Source: Rubrivivax sp. (GTDB lineage: Bacteria > Pseudomonadota > Gammaproteobacteria > Burkholderiales > Burkholderiaceae_C). Taken from it: a stretch of DNA of 64,000 nucleotides. Under the pieces are notes generated by a model, which saw only the letters and a list, made by a program, of their open reading frames with translations, did no database searches and was not told the DNA's origin. Of this stretch, positions 7,784 to 14,800 are shown piece by piece (within the stretch, counting starts at the first letter, position 1; each line of letters starts with the position of its first letter). The stretch lies in NCBI GenBank assembly GCA_016707445.1, contig JADJHR010000005.1, forward strand, positions 1-64,000, in the 5' to 3' direction. The position numbers and the translations under genes are program-made.

Positions 7784-7894
7784 GTCTAACGTAGAGCTAA
7801 CCGGCCCGCGAAGGCGTGGCGGGCTTGGGCCAGAATGAAATGGAGGCCCAAGGCCGGCATGCCGTAGCGGGTCCGGTTGAGCGCCAGGTTAGAC
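7784..7894 (-). other. attC site 13 (short type, 111 bp)
   Basis: Bounded by GTCTAAC (7784-7790) and GTTAGAC (7888-7894). Standard short type. Confidence 0.92.
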
Positions 7895-8256
7895 GGCGGT
7901 TCGGGGCTTGGACGGAGCGGGATCGCCTTGTTGTACTGCGCCTTGCGCTTGATGGAAAGACGCTTTGCGACCCTTGTGTTGACGTTGCCGCGAGAGGGGC
8001 GGACCATCATTCCGCGCGCTGGACTTGCGCGCGAGCGGACCGAGCTGAAATGGTGGTAGAAATTTGCCGCCCTGTGGGCGGCGGACCGTGATTCGGCTGC
8101 CAGCCGCGTCGAGTTGGCGCGATGCGGCGCCGTCGTCTCTGGATGCTGGCAAACAGCACGGCACTTCGATGTACAGCGGCGTTCCATTGTCTTGGTCTTG
8201 CATTCAAGCGGGGCGTCTCGAAGCAGACGACTGGCTCGGATCAAGCGGAGTCCGCT
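7895..8256 (-). repeat. Family A cassette body, copy e (probably non-coding)
   Basis: Hairpin at 8066-8082 is intact. A deletion of roughly 15 bp near the right end removes the region that encodes MQDQDR in other copies, so the supposed start codon context is not preserved. Confidence 0.8.
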
Positions 8257-8367
8257 GTCTAACGTAGAGCTAACCGGCCCGCGAAGGCATGGCGGGCTTG
8301 GGCCAGAATGAAATGGAGGCCCAAGGCCGGCATGCCGTAGCGGGTCCGGTTGAGCGCCAGGTTAGAC
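8257..8367 (-). other. attC site 14 (short type, 111 bp)
   Basis: Bounded by GTCTAAC (8257-8263) and GTTAGAC (8361-8367). Standard short type. Confidence 0.92.
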
Positions 8368-8743
8368 GGCGGTTCGGGGCTTGGACGGAGCGGGATCGCC
8401 TTGTTGTACTGCGCCTTGCCCTTGATGGAAAGGCGCTCTGCGACCCTTGTGTTGACGTTGCCGCGAGAGGGGCGGACCGTCTTGCCGCGCGCTGGACTGG
8501 CGCGCGAGCGGACCGAGCTGAAATGGCGGTAGAAAGTTGCCACCCTGTGGGCGGCGGACTCTGATTCGACTGCCAGGCGCGTCGAGCTGGCGCGATGCGT
8601 CGCCGTCTTCTCTGGATGCCGGCAAACAGCACGGCACTTCGATGCACAGCGGCGTTCCATTGTCTTGGCCTTTCTGTCTTGGTCTTGCATTCAAGCGGGG
8701 CGACTCGAAGCAGACGGCTGACTCGGATCAGGTGCATTCCGCT
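8368..8743 (-). repeat. Family A cassette body, copy f (probably non-coding)
   Basis: First hairpin at 8539-8555 reads GCCACCC-TGT-GGGCGGC. The single change gives a G-U pair on the minus transcript but an A-C mismatch on the plus transcript. The second hairpin, CGCGCGC loop GCGCGCG, is at 8486-8506. Confidence 0.8.
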
Positions 8744-8854
8744 GTCTAACGTAGAGCTAACCGGCCCGCGGAGGCGTGACGGGCTTGGGCCAGAATGAAA
8801 TGGAGGCCCAAGGCCGGCATGCCGTAGCGGGTCCGGTTGAGCGGCAGGTTAGAC
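8744..8854 (-). other. attC site 15 (short type, 111 bp)
   Basis: Bounded by GTCTAAC (8744-8750) and GTTAGAC (8848-8854). Its right arm has GAGCGGCAG instead of GAGCGCCAG, as in attC 2. Confidence 0.92.
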
Positions 8855-9232
8855 GGCGGTTCAGGGCTTGGGCGGAGCGAGAAGGCCTTGTTGTACTGGG
8901 CCGTGCCCTTGATGGAAAGGTGCCTTGCCACCCTTGTATTGGCGTTGCCACGAAGGACGCAGACCGCCTTGTTGCGTGCACGGGACTTGCGCGCGAGCGA
9001 ACCGAGCTGAACTGGCGGTAGAAATTTGCCGCCCTGTGGGCGGCAGACCCTGATTCGGCTGCCAGGCGCATCGAGTTGGCGCGATGCGTCGCTGTCTTCT
9101 CTGGATGCCGGCAAACAGCACGACACGTCGATGCACAGCGGCGTTCCATTTTCTTGGTCGTTCTGTCTTGGTCTTGCATTCTTGGGCGACGGAGCGATGT
9201 AGACGGTCGCTTCGGAAAGTGCGTCTTCCGCT
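8855..9232 (-). repeat. Family A cassette body, copy g (probably non-coding)
   Basis: Nearly identical to copy a (1350-1727), including its attC and the cassette-start segment CATTCTTGGGCGACGGAGCG. Hairpin at 9028-9044 is intact. It shares with copy a the internal frame shift relative to the other family members. Confidence 0.8.
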
Positions 9233-9358
9233 GTCTAACGTAGAGTTAACCGGGCGGCGACGGCGAGGGAGCCCGGCCGCGAGGCGGATGATGGACATGC
9301 GGAGCCTCGCGGCCGGGCTCCCTCGCCGTTGGAGCTCCGGTTGAGCGCAGGGTTAGAC
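9233..9358 (-). other. attC site 16 (long type, 126 bp)
   Basis: Bounded by GTCTAAC (9233-9239) and GTTAGAC (9352-9358). Long perfect arms built on GAGGGAGCCCGGCCGCGAGGC flank a GATGATGGACATG centre. Confidence 0.92.
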
Positions 9359-9389
9359 CGCACTGTTCCACTTCTCCGGCTATGGTCAG

Positions 9390-9968
9390 TCATCGCGCAG
9401 CGTTATCTGTGGCTGTGAAGTCGACCTCATCAGCCGTAGCCGTGCTGTTCTTTCGGCCCGGATATTCGAGCCATGTCATGGCAATGTTGAGTTCGCGAAC
9501 GACGTCGGCTGCTTCGATCGTCGTCCCGTCGTCAAGCCGCATGGTCTCTGTGGTGTGCGCGTCCTTCACGAGGGTCAGGTCGTACCCTCGGTCGAGGGCC
9601 GCGTACGCAGTTGCTCGGATGCACCAGTTCGTTGCCGCACCCGCCAACACGATGTGACTTGCGCCGAGCTGGGCGAGTTCTGTCTCCAAGGGAGTTTCCT
9701 CGAAAGATGAGTTAAAGCTCTTGAACACACGTGTCTCGCCGTCCGCCGGTACGAGCTCCGGGACCCATTGCCACTCGGGAGTGTCTTTGGGAAGTTGGTC
9801 GTCGGAGTGTTGAACCCAGACCACCGGAACGCCATGAGTGCGGGCTCGTTCAACGGTCCGTGCCACGTTTTCGACAATCCTCGGGGCATCCCAGGCGTCC
9901 TTCATGACCCCGACCTGAACGTCGACAACCATCAGGATCGCCTTCTTCCCTTCTCGAACTGTCGCCAT
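9390..9968 (-). CDS. Isochorismatase-family cysteine hydrolase (cassette gene)
   Basis: A 192-aa isochorismatase-like hydrolase. The catalytic triad is visible as D16 (MVVDVQVG), K83 (RVFKSFNSSF) and C116 (AGAATNWCIRATA); the residues before C116 form the usual cis-peptide turn. Relatives include nicotinamidase, N-carbamoylsarcosine amidase and isochorismatase; TNWCIRAT with the FNSSFEETPL segment is typical of the general cysteine-hydrolase group, so the substrate is uncertain. It is cytoplasmic with no signal peptide. The start at 9968 has AGGAATC just upstream. It occupies its own cassette, with about 70 bp of leader before the next attC. Confidence 0.9.
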   Translation of the reverse strand: MATVREGKKAILMVVDVQVGVMKDAWDAPRIVENVARTVERARTHGVPVVWVQHSDDQLPKDTPEWQWVPELVPADGETRVFKSFNSSFEETPLETELAQLGASHIVLAGAATNWCIRATAYAALDRGYDLTLVKDAHTTETMRLDDGTTIEAADVVRELNIAMTWLEYPGRKNSTATADEVDFTATDNAAR

Positions 9969-10039
9969 GCAGATTCCTCCGATTGAATTGATTGAGAAGT
10001 AGACCGGTAGAAGGCAGACCGGAGACGAGAGTTTGTGCG

Positions 10040-10150
10040 GTCTAACGTAGAGCTAACCGGCCCGCGAAGGCGTGGCGGGCTTGGGCCAGAATGAAATGGA
10101 GGCCCAAGGCCGGCATGCCGTAGCGGGTCCGGTTGAGCGCCAGGTTAGAC
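10040..10150 (-). other. attC site 17 (short type, 111 bp)
   Basis: Bounded by GTCTAAC (10040-10046) and GTTAGAC (10144-10150). Standard short type. Confidence 0.92.
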
Positions 10151-10512
10151 GGCGGTTCGGGGCTTGGCCGAAATGGCATTGCCCGGTTGTACTGCAACGA
10201 GCCCCTGCTGGGAGTGAAAGTTGCCGCCCGTGAACTGAAGCACGCCGCGTACGCCGCCCACATTCTTGCTGGGCGCTGGCCCCGCGAGCCGGCGGACTGA
10301 ACTGCAAAGCCGTTGTCCAATCGCCGCCCTGTGGGCGGCGGGCCATGTACTGGCTGACTGTGGCTCTGCAGCGGCGCGATGCGTCGCACTTCTTTCTGCT
10401 TGTCGCCGAACAGGACGGCGCTTCGACGTTCAGTGGTGTTCTGTTGTCTTGGTCTTGCATTCTTGGCGACGGAGCGATGTAGACGGCCGCTTCGGAAGGT
10501 GCGTCTTCCGCT
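10151..10512 (-). repeat. Family A cassette body, copy h (diverged, probably non-coding)
   Basis: A diverged family member. The left 30 bp, the hairpin at 10323-10339 (intact, extended to eight pairs) and the right 100 bp align to the family. The intervening sequence has changed heavily. That the hairpin survives while the flanks drift supports selection on the structure. Confidence 0.75.
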
Positions 10513-10638
10513 GTCTAACGTAGAGCTAACCGGGCGACGGCGGCGGGACGGCTTGGCCGTGCGGCCGATGATGAACCAAGGCGGTTGCACGGCCAAGCTG
10601 GCCTGCCGTTGGCGCTCCGGTTGAGCGACATGTTAGAC
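10513..10638 (-). other. attC site 18 (long type, 126 bp)
   Basis: Bounded by GTCTAAC (10513-10519) and GTTAGAC (10632-10638), with arms of the GGCTTGGCCGTGCGGCC type. Confidence 0.92.
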
Positions 10639-11005
10639 ACCGCCTGTTATTGAGCCACGACCTACGTGAAGTGACCGCGCTGCACTGCGCGCTGCCCTTG
10701 GAACTGAGAATGAATTGCGTGCGGCGTGTGGGTTGCCTCTGGCCAGTTCTGACGGTGCAGAGCGATGGGTGGGTAGGCCGGAGATGTTTGGCTGAACCAC
10801 GACCGGCTGTGACCATGTGCCACAAGTGCGGCCCTGGGCTTTGACCGAAGCCAGTGAAGCTGACGGTGGATTGCCGCGCGATAGCGCGGCCCTCGACTTG
10901 AAGCGAATCTCGGACTTGACCGCCGGTGAGTGCCAGGCAGGTTGGTCCCTGACTTCAACGAGCGTGGCCGAGGCGTATGGTTTCACGATTACGAGGAGTT
11001 GCGGT
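10639..11005 (-). repeat. Family B cassette body, copy 1 (probably non-coding)
   Basis: About 367 bp, homologous to 12213-12583. Contains the hairpin GCCGCGC-GATA-GCGCGGC at 10873-10890. A minus frame starting MKPYAS is open here, but in copy 2 the equivalent frame is shifted in the middle, so a conserved protein is unlikely. Confidence 0.75.
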
Positions 11006-11131
11006 GTCTAACGTAGAGCTAACCGGCCGACGACGGCGTGGTGCCCTGGCCGTGCGGCCGATGATGAACCAAGGCGGTTGCACGGCCAGGGTGCCATGCC
11101 GTTGGCGCTCCGGTTGAACGACATGTTAGGC
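11006..11131 (-). other. attC site 19 (long type, 126 bp)
   Basis: Bounded by GTCTAAC (11006-11012) and GTTAGGC (11125-11131). The stop of the NTF2-like gene overlaps its right core. Confidence 0.92.
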
Positions 11132-11554
11132 GTCGCTCTTCTTGCTGTGAAGCTCGCCTTCTGTGTAGGCCGTGCACAGCAGAACCCGCCAGCCCTTTGC
11201 TGTGCGGACCAGGTTGTACGTGGTCTTGAAGTGCCAAGGCTCGTCGGGTCCGGACCAATCGATTGTCCAGTTGAGGTCGGCGATTGCGTACTGACTGCCT
11301 TGGTCAATGAACGCGTTGGGCACGAATTGAGCGCTCTCGAACCCTTTGTCTCGGTAGACTTGGCAAAGAGCCTCCATGTTCTTCCAGATCGGTTCGTACT
11401 CGTTCCAGTGCGTGTAAGTTCCATCCTGGGCGATTCCCGACGGTTTAGAGTACAGAGCAGCTATAGCTCCGGCGTCCAGCCTGTTGAAGGCATCGCGGTA
11501 CTGATCGAAGAAGGCTCGGATCTCTTGCGGCAAGTCGGACCTCTTTTGTCGCAT
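11126..11554 (-). CDS. NTF2-like / SnoaL-type protein (cassette gene)
   Basis: A 142-aa protein with an N-terminal helix (EIRAFFDQYRDAFNRLDAGAIAALYSKPSGI) typical of the DUF4440/SnoaL-type NTF2-like fold, followed by the strands YAIADLNWTIDWSG, PWHFKTTYNLVRTAKGWRVLL. The ending W-R-V-L plus a short tail is the usual last strand of this fold. No catalytic residues can be assigned with confidence. It is unlike the other NTF2-like cassette at 2329-2760, so the two were probably acquired separately. It is cytoplasmic by lack of a signal peptide, and its stop is inside the attC core. Confidence 0.8.
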   Translation of the reverse strand: MRQKRSDLPQEIRAFFDQYRDAFNRLDAGAIAALYSKPSGIAQDGTYTHWNEYEPIWKNMEALCQVYRDKGFESAQFVPNAFIDQGSQYAIADLNWTIDWSGPDEPWHFKTTYNLVRTAKGWRVLLCTAYTEGELHSKKSDA

Positions 11555-11591
11555 GTTGGACGTGCAGAAAGTGGCGCGCGCGTTCCGCGAC

Positions 11592-11718
11592 GCCTAACGT
11601 AGAGCTAACCGGCCCGCGGAGGCATGGCGCCCTGGCCGTGCGGCCGATGATGAACCAAGGCGGTCGCACGGCCAGGGTGCCATGCCGTAGCGGCTCCGGT
11701 TGAGCGACATGTTAGACG
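11592..11718 (-). other. attC site 20 (hybrid of short and long types, 127 bp)
   Basis: Bounded by GCCTAAC (11592-11598) and GTTAGAC (11712-11718). The left arm begins with the short-type CCGGCCCGCGGAGGCATGGCG, while the middle (CCTGGCCGTGCGGCCGATGATG) and right end (GAGCGACAT) are long-type. It looks like a recombinant between two attC classes. Confidence 0.88.
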
Positions 11719-12101
11719 GCGGTTCTGGGCTTGGATGGGACTACATGGTCGTGTTGTCAGCGCCTTGCTCTTGATTGAAAGGCACTCTGCTGCTTTTGTG
11801 TGGGCATAGCGGCCCATGCCACTGACTGTCTTGCTGTGCGTTGGGCTGACGAGCACGCAGGCCGACCCGCAATGGCGGCTTTCAATCGCCGCCCAGCGGG
11901 CGGCACACAATGTTTGATTGCCAGGCGCGTCACGGTGGCGCGGTGCATCGTCGTCTTCTTTTCGGATGCTGCCGAAGGCGGGCTTGCTTCGATCGGCACC
12001 GGCTTTTCGTGGCCTTGGTGGATTTGTCTTGATCTTGTATTCGCGTATTCGCGCGCGACGGGTCGATGCAGACAACTGTCTCGGATGACTCGCGTCCCGC
12101 G
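11719..12101 (-). repeat. Family A cassette body, copy i (most diverged, probably non-coding)
   Basis: Only parts align to family A, chiefly the left edge and the hairpin at 11888-11904, here GCCGCCC-AGC-GGGCGGC with the stem unchanged and the loop altered. It is attached to the hybrid attC 20 rather than a short-type site. Confidence 0.7.
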
Positions 12102-12212
12102 GTCTAACGTAGAGCTAAGCGGGCGGAAACGGCAAGGCCCGCGAGGCGGAGGATAACCACAGAAGCCTCGCGGGCCTTGCCGTTGGAGCTCCGCTTGAGC
12201 GACATGTTAGAC
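12102..12212 (-). other. attC site 21 (111 bp, own arm sequence)
   Basis: Bounded by GTCTAAC (12102-12108) and GTTAGAC (12206-12212). Arms GGCAAGGCCCGCGAGGC and complement flank GGATAACCACAGAA. Arms are related to those of attC 11. Confidence 0.9.
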
Positions 12213-12583
12213 ACCGCCTGTTGTTGAACCGGGACTTGCGTGAAGCGACCGCGCCGCATTGGCTGCCGCCCTTACAACCGAGACTGACCTGCGTGCTGCC
12301 CCCGGGTATTCCCTTGAGGCGACTGCCGACGGCGCCAACGCACCGAAGGCGAGGCCGGAAAGTGTTTGGTGACCGTTGGCCGGCCGCTCCCTGTGTGCGC
12401 CAAGGGCAGGCTTGGACTTTGAATGAAGCCGAGGAGATTGACCTGGCATTGCCGCGCAAGAGCGCGGCCTTCGTCTCGAAGCAAATCTTGGGCTCGATGA
12501 CGGTGGAGCAGCATGCAAGTCGGTTCCTGAACTCATCGAGCGCGTCCGAAGCGTGTGGCTTCACGACCAGGCGGAGTTGCGGT
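12213..12583 (-). repeat. Family B cassette body, copy 2 (probably non-coding)
   Basis: Homologous to 10639-11005. The hairpin at 12451-12468 is GCCGCGC-AAGA-GCGCGGC, the same stem with a different loop. The MKPHAS frame changes register relative to copy 1 before the end. Confidence 0.75.
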
Positions 12584-12694
12584 GTCTAACGTAGAGCTAA
12601 CCGGCCCGCGAAGGCGTGGCGGGCTTGGGCCAGAATGAAATGGAGGCCCAAGGCCGGCATGCCGTAGCGGGTCCGGTTGAGCGCCAGGTTAGAC
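12584..12694 (-). other. attC site 22 (short type, 111 bp)
   Basis: Bounded by GTCTAAC (12584-12590) and GTTAGAC (12688-12694). Standard short type. Confidence 0.92.
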
Positions 12695-13072
12695 GGCGGT
12701 TCGGGGCTTGGACGGAGCGGGATCGCCTTGTTGTACTGCGCCTTGCGCTTGATGGAAAGACGCTTTGCGACCCTTGTCTTGACTTGGCCGCGAGAGGGGC
12801 GGACCGTCTTGCCGCGCGCTGGACTTGCGCGTGAGCGGGCCGAGCTGAAATGGTGGTAGACATTTGCCGCCCTGTGGGCGGCGGACCCTGATTCGGCTGC
12901 CAGGCGCGTCGAGTTGGCGCGATGCGTCGCCGTCTTCTCTGGATGCCGGCAGACAGCACGACACTTCGATGCACAGCGGCATTCCATTTTCTTGGTCGAT
13001 CTGTCTTGGTCTTGCATTCAAGCGCGGGGCGTCTCGAAGCAGACGACTGGCTCGGGTCAAGCGCATTCCGAG
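12695..13072 (-). repeat. Family A cassette body, copy j (probably non-coding)
   Basis: Hairpin at 12866-12882 is intact and the second hairpin is present with one G-T change. It is the family A copy nearest to attI (second cassette), hence the best placed to be transcribed. Confidence 0.8.
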
Positions 13073-13184
13073 GCCTAACGTTTGAGCTAACCGGACCGTT
13101 GCGGTATGTGGCTAAAGGCCCAGAATGAAATGGCGGGCCTTTAGCCGCATGCCGCAATGGGTCCGGTTGAGCGAATGGTTAGGC
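13073..13184 (-). other. attC site 23 (divergent, 112 bp)
   Basis: Bounded by GCCTAAC (13073-13079) and GTTAGGC (13178-13184). Begins CGTTTGAGCTAACCGGACC, with arms GGCTAAAGGCCC and complement around AGAATGAAATGG. Same subtype as attC 6. Confidence 0.9.
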
Positions 13185-13193
13185 CCCACTGTT

Positions 13194-14129
13194 TCACTTT
13201 GAGCGAGCGGCTTGGTCATAGACTTGTCCGGAGGCTTTGTTGATAACGGCAACTTGATCTAGGCGGCCGAACAATGCAAATCCATTTGAAGATCTCTCGT
13301 ATGGAAGATCTCTGGTCGGCATTTCGCGCTCTCTGAACTTGAATGCGTACGGCGGTTCAAGTGAAAATATGTACATACAGACAATTTGCTTGTCGTTCTC
13401 GCGCGCTTCTGCAGGCGGCAACTTGGCGGACAGCGTTAAGAAATTGAAACTATAGCGATATGGCAAACGGACAGATGTAGATGCATTGCCTGACACTAGA
13501 ACTGACGTCGGTTCATTCGAGGCGCCGGCGGGAAATACAAGAACGTAGTCATCTGACTTCGTTCTTGACACTTCGGTGGTTGCGCCGTATGCATTTTGTG
13601 CCGTATACGTGTCACGTTGAACATTGGCTTGAGTCAACGTCAGACGGCGCAGATTTAGTGCCTCGGGGTTGGGAGACTTTAGGGAGTAGTCCTTGATCGA
13701 TGAGAGCAATACTTTGATCTCGAAAGACTGCTGATCGGGATCATATTTTTTCTGACACGGGCCCACAATCGGAATTGGTTGTACTTCTTTCATCCGTTCA
13801 GCAAGTGCAACCTCATACTTTTGCCTTTCTTCTGTCGTGGAGTACTGGTCCGGTTTTCCCGGGACGCTTTCGGTACGAGCTTCGATCCATGCATATACCT
13901 TCAGCGGATCATTTGCCAAGTATGCCAAGGGTGATTCGTTTGGATTGAAATACACTGGCGAGAAATTGGGGGACGGTGTCTTGGCATCCGCTAGCGTCGG
14001 CGTAGCTTCGATTGGTTTGACCGTAGACGGTTTAGGGTCAGATTTTCTCGCTGAAGTTTGGGCGGTGGAGTTGAATGCCATAACGAGTGCCAACATCGGA
14101 ATCATGCTTGAGAGGGAGATTGTGTTCAT
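13194..14129 (-). CDS. Exported protein of unknown function (first cassette)
   Basis: A 311-aa protein with an N-terminal signal peptide (MNTISLSSMIPMLALVMAFNSTAQTSA; predicted cleavage near residue 24-26), so probably periplasmic or secreted. A Pro/Thr/Ser-rich stretch follows, then a folded part with the segments YLANDPLKVYAWIEAR and SFEIKVLLSSIKDYSL and two isolated cysteines. No family is recognised. Base composition is much more AT-rich than the core genome to the right, indicating recent acquisition. As the first cassette after attI it is the one most likely to be expressed from the integron platform. Confidence 0.85.
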   Translation of the reverse strand: MNTISLSSMIPMLALVMAFNSTAQTSARKSDPKPSTVKPIEATPTLADAKTPSPNFSPVYFNPNESPLAYLANDPLKVYAWIEARTESVPGKPDQYSTTEERQKYEVALAERMKEVQPIPIVGPCQKKYDPDQQSFEIKVLLSSIKDYSLKSPNPEALNLRRLTLTQANVQRDTYTAQNAYGATTEVSRTKSDDYVLVFPAGASNEPTSVLVSGNASTSVRLPYRYSFNFLTLSAKLPPAEARENDKQIVCMYIFSLEPPYAFKFREREMPTRDLPYERSSNGFALFGRLDQVAVINKASGQVYDQAARSK

Positions 14130-14175
14130 ATTTTGTTCACCAGACTTTGGACGGCGCGGGCCGTTGGTTAGTGGG

Positions 14176-14240
14176 GCCTAACGTGCTTTCGACATCATCG
14201 ATGATGCCCTCTGCTGCACACGTATGTCTATCTCTGGATA
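14176..14240 (-). other. attI-like integration site
   Basis: The last unpaired core site GTTAGGC (14176-14182, minus strand) marks the boundary between cassette 1 and the integrase platform and has no palindromic partner. Reading the minus strand, GCAGCAGAGGGCA upstream of the core resembles the GCAGCAGGGCA of class 1 attI1. The exact extent of integrase binding cannot be read from sequence alone. Confidence 0.7.
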
Positions 14241-14719
14241 CGGACTGGTGCTTGGGTGTGTTGCTGTGTGAGCGTTGATGGATGCGTCTTGCGGTTGGGC
14301 GGGTCCACTCTGTCGATCAGTTGCAGTTTCTGGATCGCTCGGCCGCTCAGGATCCATCGGCGGACCTTGGAGTTCCACTTGCCGCCGTGTTGCTTGACGG
14401 CATCTTGCAGCCGCTGCTCATGCAGCGCAATCTGCACGGTGAACAGTTTGTCTAGGCGGCGGCCGCGCGTTGTGGGGGCACTGTCGATCAGCAATTCGAC
14501 CGTGGTGTAGCGGTACAGGCCCGTGGTGTCGTATCGGTAGCGGACCAGATACAGGGCCGGTCCGAAGCGTTTCAGCAAGCGGATGGTGCCCGCTTTGCCG
14601 GGCCGAATCGAGCGGCTGACCTGGGCTTTCCCGATCGGCGGGACGCCGCCAGCCGCGGGGCGTTCGCCACCGGCACCTTCGATGTCTGGCCTGAACTTCA
14701 CGCGGATCGTTCCTTTCAT
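14228..14719 (-). CDS. Conserved-type hypothetical protein between intI and attI
   Basis: A 163-aa basic protein if it starts at the ATG at 14719 (MKGTIRVKF); ATGs at 14734 and 14788 are possible, but the latter lies past the LexA box. Residues in the middle read LYLVRYRYDTTGLYRYTTVELLI, and the end has LQDAVKQHGGKWNSKVRRWILSGRAIQKLQLIDRV. I recall this pattern from small proteins of proteobacterial mobile DNA, function unknown. It reads toward attI and its stop is only about 45 bp from the attI core, so its transcript would enter the first cassette. It is divergent from intI and shares the SOS-box region. Normally attI lies directly beside intI; a gene between them is unusual. Confidence 0.7.
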   Translation of the reverse strand: MKGTIRVKFRPDIEGAGGERPAAGGVPPIGKAQVSRSIRPGKAGTIRLLKRFGPALYLVRYRYDTTGLYRYTTVELLIDSAPTTRGRRLDKLFTVQIALHEQRLQDAVKQHGGKWNSKVRRWILSGRAIQKLQLIDRVDPPNRKTHPSTLTQQHTQAPVRIQR

Positions 14720-14740
14720 GCACCGCGCGTGCATCACGGC

Positions 14741-14794
14741 TTGCCAGCCTGGCACGCAGCTGATACTGTTATAAAACACAGTATACACAGGAGG
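14741..14794 (+). promoter_or_regulatory. LexA-controlled intI promoter and ribosome-binding site
   Basis: A 20-bp SOS box, TACTGT-N8-ACAGTA, lies at 14764-14783 and matches both half-sites of the E. coli LexA consensus perfectly. It overlaps a candidate promoter: -35 TTGCCA (14741-14746), 17-bp spacer, -10 TACTGT (14764-14769). The ribosome-binding sequence AGGAGG (14789-14794) is six bases before the ATG at 14801 and fixes the start of intI. The box also lies 45 bp upstream of the divergent gene starting at 14719, so LexA could control both directions. LexA control of intI is established for other integrons. Confidence 0.92.
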
Positions 14795-14800
14795 CCGTGC

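Noticed and set aside
692..13184. Regularly repeated palindromes resembling a CRISPR array
   Set aside because: Repeats are 110-127 bp, imperfect, bounded by integrase core sites and spaced by 360-1000 bp with genes; they are attC sites.
14729..14800. Upstream ATG (14729) as the start of IntI
   Set aside because: It would place the LexA box and AGGAGG inside the gene; the ATG at 14801 has the proper spacing.
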